This document shows positions 7,411 to 8,172 of a stretch of 8,172 nt of DNA, one piece after another. Location: the NCBI GenBank assembly GCA_947628125.1, contig CANQYR010000043.1:1-8172 (forward strand), given 5' to 3'. The notes under the pieces are model-generated. The model searched no databases, had not been told where the DNA came from, and saw nothing but the letters and a program-made list of their open reading frames with translations. Every line of letters begins with the position of its first letter. The first letter of the stretch is position 1. Both the position numbers and the translations under genes were made by a program. This DNA comes from an uncultured Bacilli bacterium. Lineage in GTDB: Bacteria > Bacillota_I > Bacilli_A > RF39 > UBA660.

Positions 7411-7460
7411 AAAAGTCTTAAAACTCCCACAATTATCATAGAGTTAAAAGGAGGACTTTT
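7411..7460 (+). promoter_or_regulatory. Clp gene leader with ribosome-site-masking inverted repeat
   Basis: AAAAGTC (7411-7417) is exactly complementary to GACTTTT (7454-7460), which ends one base before the ATG. Inside it, CTCC (7424-7427) is complementary to GGAG (7450-7453) of the Shine-Dalgarno site. The two helices would stack with a TTAAAA bulge on the 5' side and hide the ribosome site. A competing 5-bp helix pairs AACTC (7422-7426) with GAGTT (7441-7445). No convincing promoter is visible. TATCAT (7434-7439) could be a -10 box, but transcription from it would remove the 5' arm. Regulation by this structure is a hypothesis. Confidence 0.4.
7448..7454 (+). promoter_or_regulatory. Ribosome binding site of the Clp gene
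   Basis: AAGGAGG is a full Shine-Dalgarno match, 6 bases before the ATG at 7461, and fixes that start. Confidence 0.9.
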
Positions 7461-8172
7461 ATGTATCATAATTTTGGATTTGAAATATGTAATTTATTAA
7501 AACAAGCTGAAAACATTCGCTTTTTAATGCGTCACCCCTACGTTGGCACCGAACACTTAATGCTAGCTATATTAAAAGAAGAAAGCGAAGTAACAAACAT
7601 ATTAAAAGAATATGGCTTAACATATGAAAACTTTGCTAAAGAATTAGAAGAAGTAGTAGGTCACTCATCCAAATCATCAGAATTAATATTGTACACCCCA
7701 ATGCTCAAAAGAGTTTTAGAAACCGCCTTAAATGATGCCAAAGGTAAAAAAGTAAAAGAAAGTAATTTAATATGTGCCTTACTAGAAGAAGGCGATGGCA
7801 TTGCTATTCAAATTATGCTTAAACTACAAATTGACTTAGATAGTTTATATGAACAATTAAAAGAAAATTTAATCATTAATAAGAAAAACAAAAACTTAGA
7901 AATAATGAAAATTGGGTTAAACATCACAAACAAAAACACCAAGTTTACCCCTTTAGCCGGTCGTAAAGAAGAAATGGATCAAATAATAGAAACATTACTA
8001 AGAAGACAAAAAAATAATCCCTTACTAATTGGCAAATCTGGAGTTGGGAAAACGGCCTTAGTTTATGAACTAGCAAGACTAATCATAAACAAAGAAGTGC
8101 CCAAAAGCCTTCAAGATATGGAAATTTATGAACTGCAAATGGGCTCTTTAGTTGCCGGCACTAAATACCGAG
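7461..8172 (+). CDS. clpC: ClpC-like AAA+ unfoldase, N-terminal part (3' truncated by window end)
   Basis: The frame opens at ATG 7461 after a strong ribosome site and stays open for 237 codons to the window edge. ClpC unfolds substrates in the cytoplasm and feeds them to ClpP. The N-domain has a first Clp repeat with HPYVGTEHLMLAIL (residues 25-38) and a second from about 74 (LILYTPMLKRVLETAL...LICALLEEGDGIA). The first ATPase domain then begins: LAGRKEEMDQIIETLLRRQ, RRQKNNPLLIG, Walker A GKSGVGKT (191-198), NKEVP and VAGTKYR (231-237). The VAGTKYR form favours ClpC/ClpA over ClpB (VAGAKYRG). It is divergent: Walker A reads GKSGVGKT instead of the usual GEPGVGKT, and the second repeat has KESN where GTEH is usual. 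There is no ctsR, mcsA or mcsB immediately upstream, unlike the classical operon. The ATPase core, any ClpP-binding loop and the second ATPase domain lie outside the window. Confidence 0.85.
   Translation, partial: MYHNFGFEICNLLKQAENIRFLMRHPYVGTEHLMLAILKEESEVTNILKEYGLTYENFAKELEEVVGHSSKSSELILYTPMLKRVLETALNDAKGKKVKESNLICALLEEGDGIAIQIMLKLQIDLDSLYEQLKENLIINKKNKNLEIMKIGLNITNKNTKFTPLAGRKEEMDQIIETLLRRQKNNPLLIGKSGVGKTALVYELARLIINKEVPKSLQDMEIYELQMGSLVAGTKYR

Noticed and set aside
7418..7449. CIRCE-like element (TTAAAACTC, 14 bases, GAGTTAAAA) before the Clp gene
   Set aside because: The HrcA operator needs TTAGCACTC and GAGTGCTAA with a 9-base gap. Here the inner bases differ, the gap is 14, and only 5 bases of each arm are complementary.
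7396..7460. CtsR operator upstream of the Clp gene
   Set aside because: No tandem GGTCAAA-like heptamers are present on either strand in this stretch.
1..8172. tRNA or rRNA genes, CRISPR array, insertion sequence or attachment site
   Set aside because: No cloverleaf, direct-repeat array, transposase or terminal inverted repeats were seen by eye on either strand.

Overview
The window is AT-rich and reads left to right on one strand. It holds the 3' end of one gene, a complete 2353-codon gene for a very large secreted zinc metalloprotease, and the 5' part of a Clp-family ATPase gene. Host clues: low GC, Lys/Asn/Ile-rich proteins, strong Shine-Dalgarno sites and simple hairpin-plus-T-tract terminators all point to a low-GC Firmicute. 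All tryptophans of the two main genes are TGG, no TGA occurs in frame, and both complete stops are TAA, so the standard bacterial code fits better than the Mycoplasma code. The upstream protein tail (YAVRPVVYLSSNVKI) is of a kind I associate with gut-dwelling, uncultured Bacilli and Clostridia, such as RF39-like lineages. That host assignment is an inference from memory, not something proven here.

Layout: 1-214, C-terminus of a surface-type protein ending in a GC-rich, adenine-poor segment. 216-246, a hairpin terminator. 248-275, a near-perfect sigma-A promoter directly abutting it. 308-7369, the giant protease. 7368-7395, a second terminator overlapping the protease stop codon. 7396-7460, a short leader with an inverted repeat that could mask the ribosome binding site. 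7461 to the end, an N-terminal ClpC-like fragment cut by the window edge inside its first ATPase domain. Each gene therefore appears to be its own transcription unit.

The protease is the main item. Its order is: signal peptide, cohesin-like domain, two transmembrane helices forming a hairpin, two dockerin-type calcium loops split by an Asn-rich linker, four repeats of about 206 residues, an M26-type N-terminal region with a GLUG/beta-helix segment, and a catalytic domain with HEMAH followed by Glu in the M26 spacing. The layout recalls streptococcal IgA1 protease/Zmp proteins, which have an N-terminal sorting motif plus a two-helix hairpin. Here the sorting motif is degenerate (LPNNK), and cohesin-like and dockerin-like modules flank the membrane hairpin. 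The likely result is a membrane-tethered, outward-facing protease on a long stalk. Its substrate cannot be read from the sequence.

Nothing in the sequence links the three genes functionally. The Clp ATPase is probably a housekeeping or stress protein that simply lies next to the protease.
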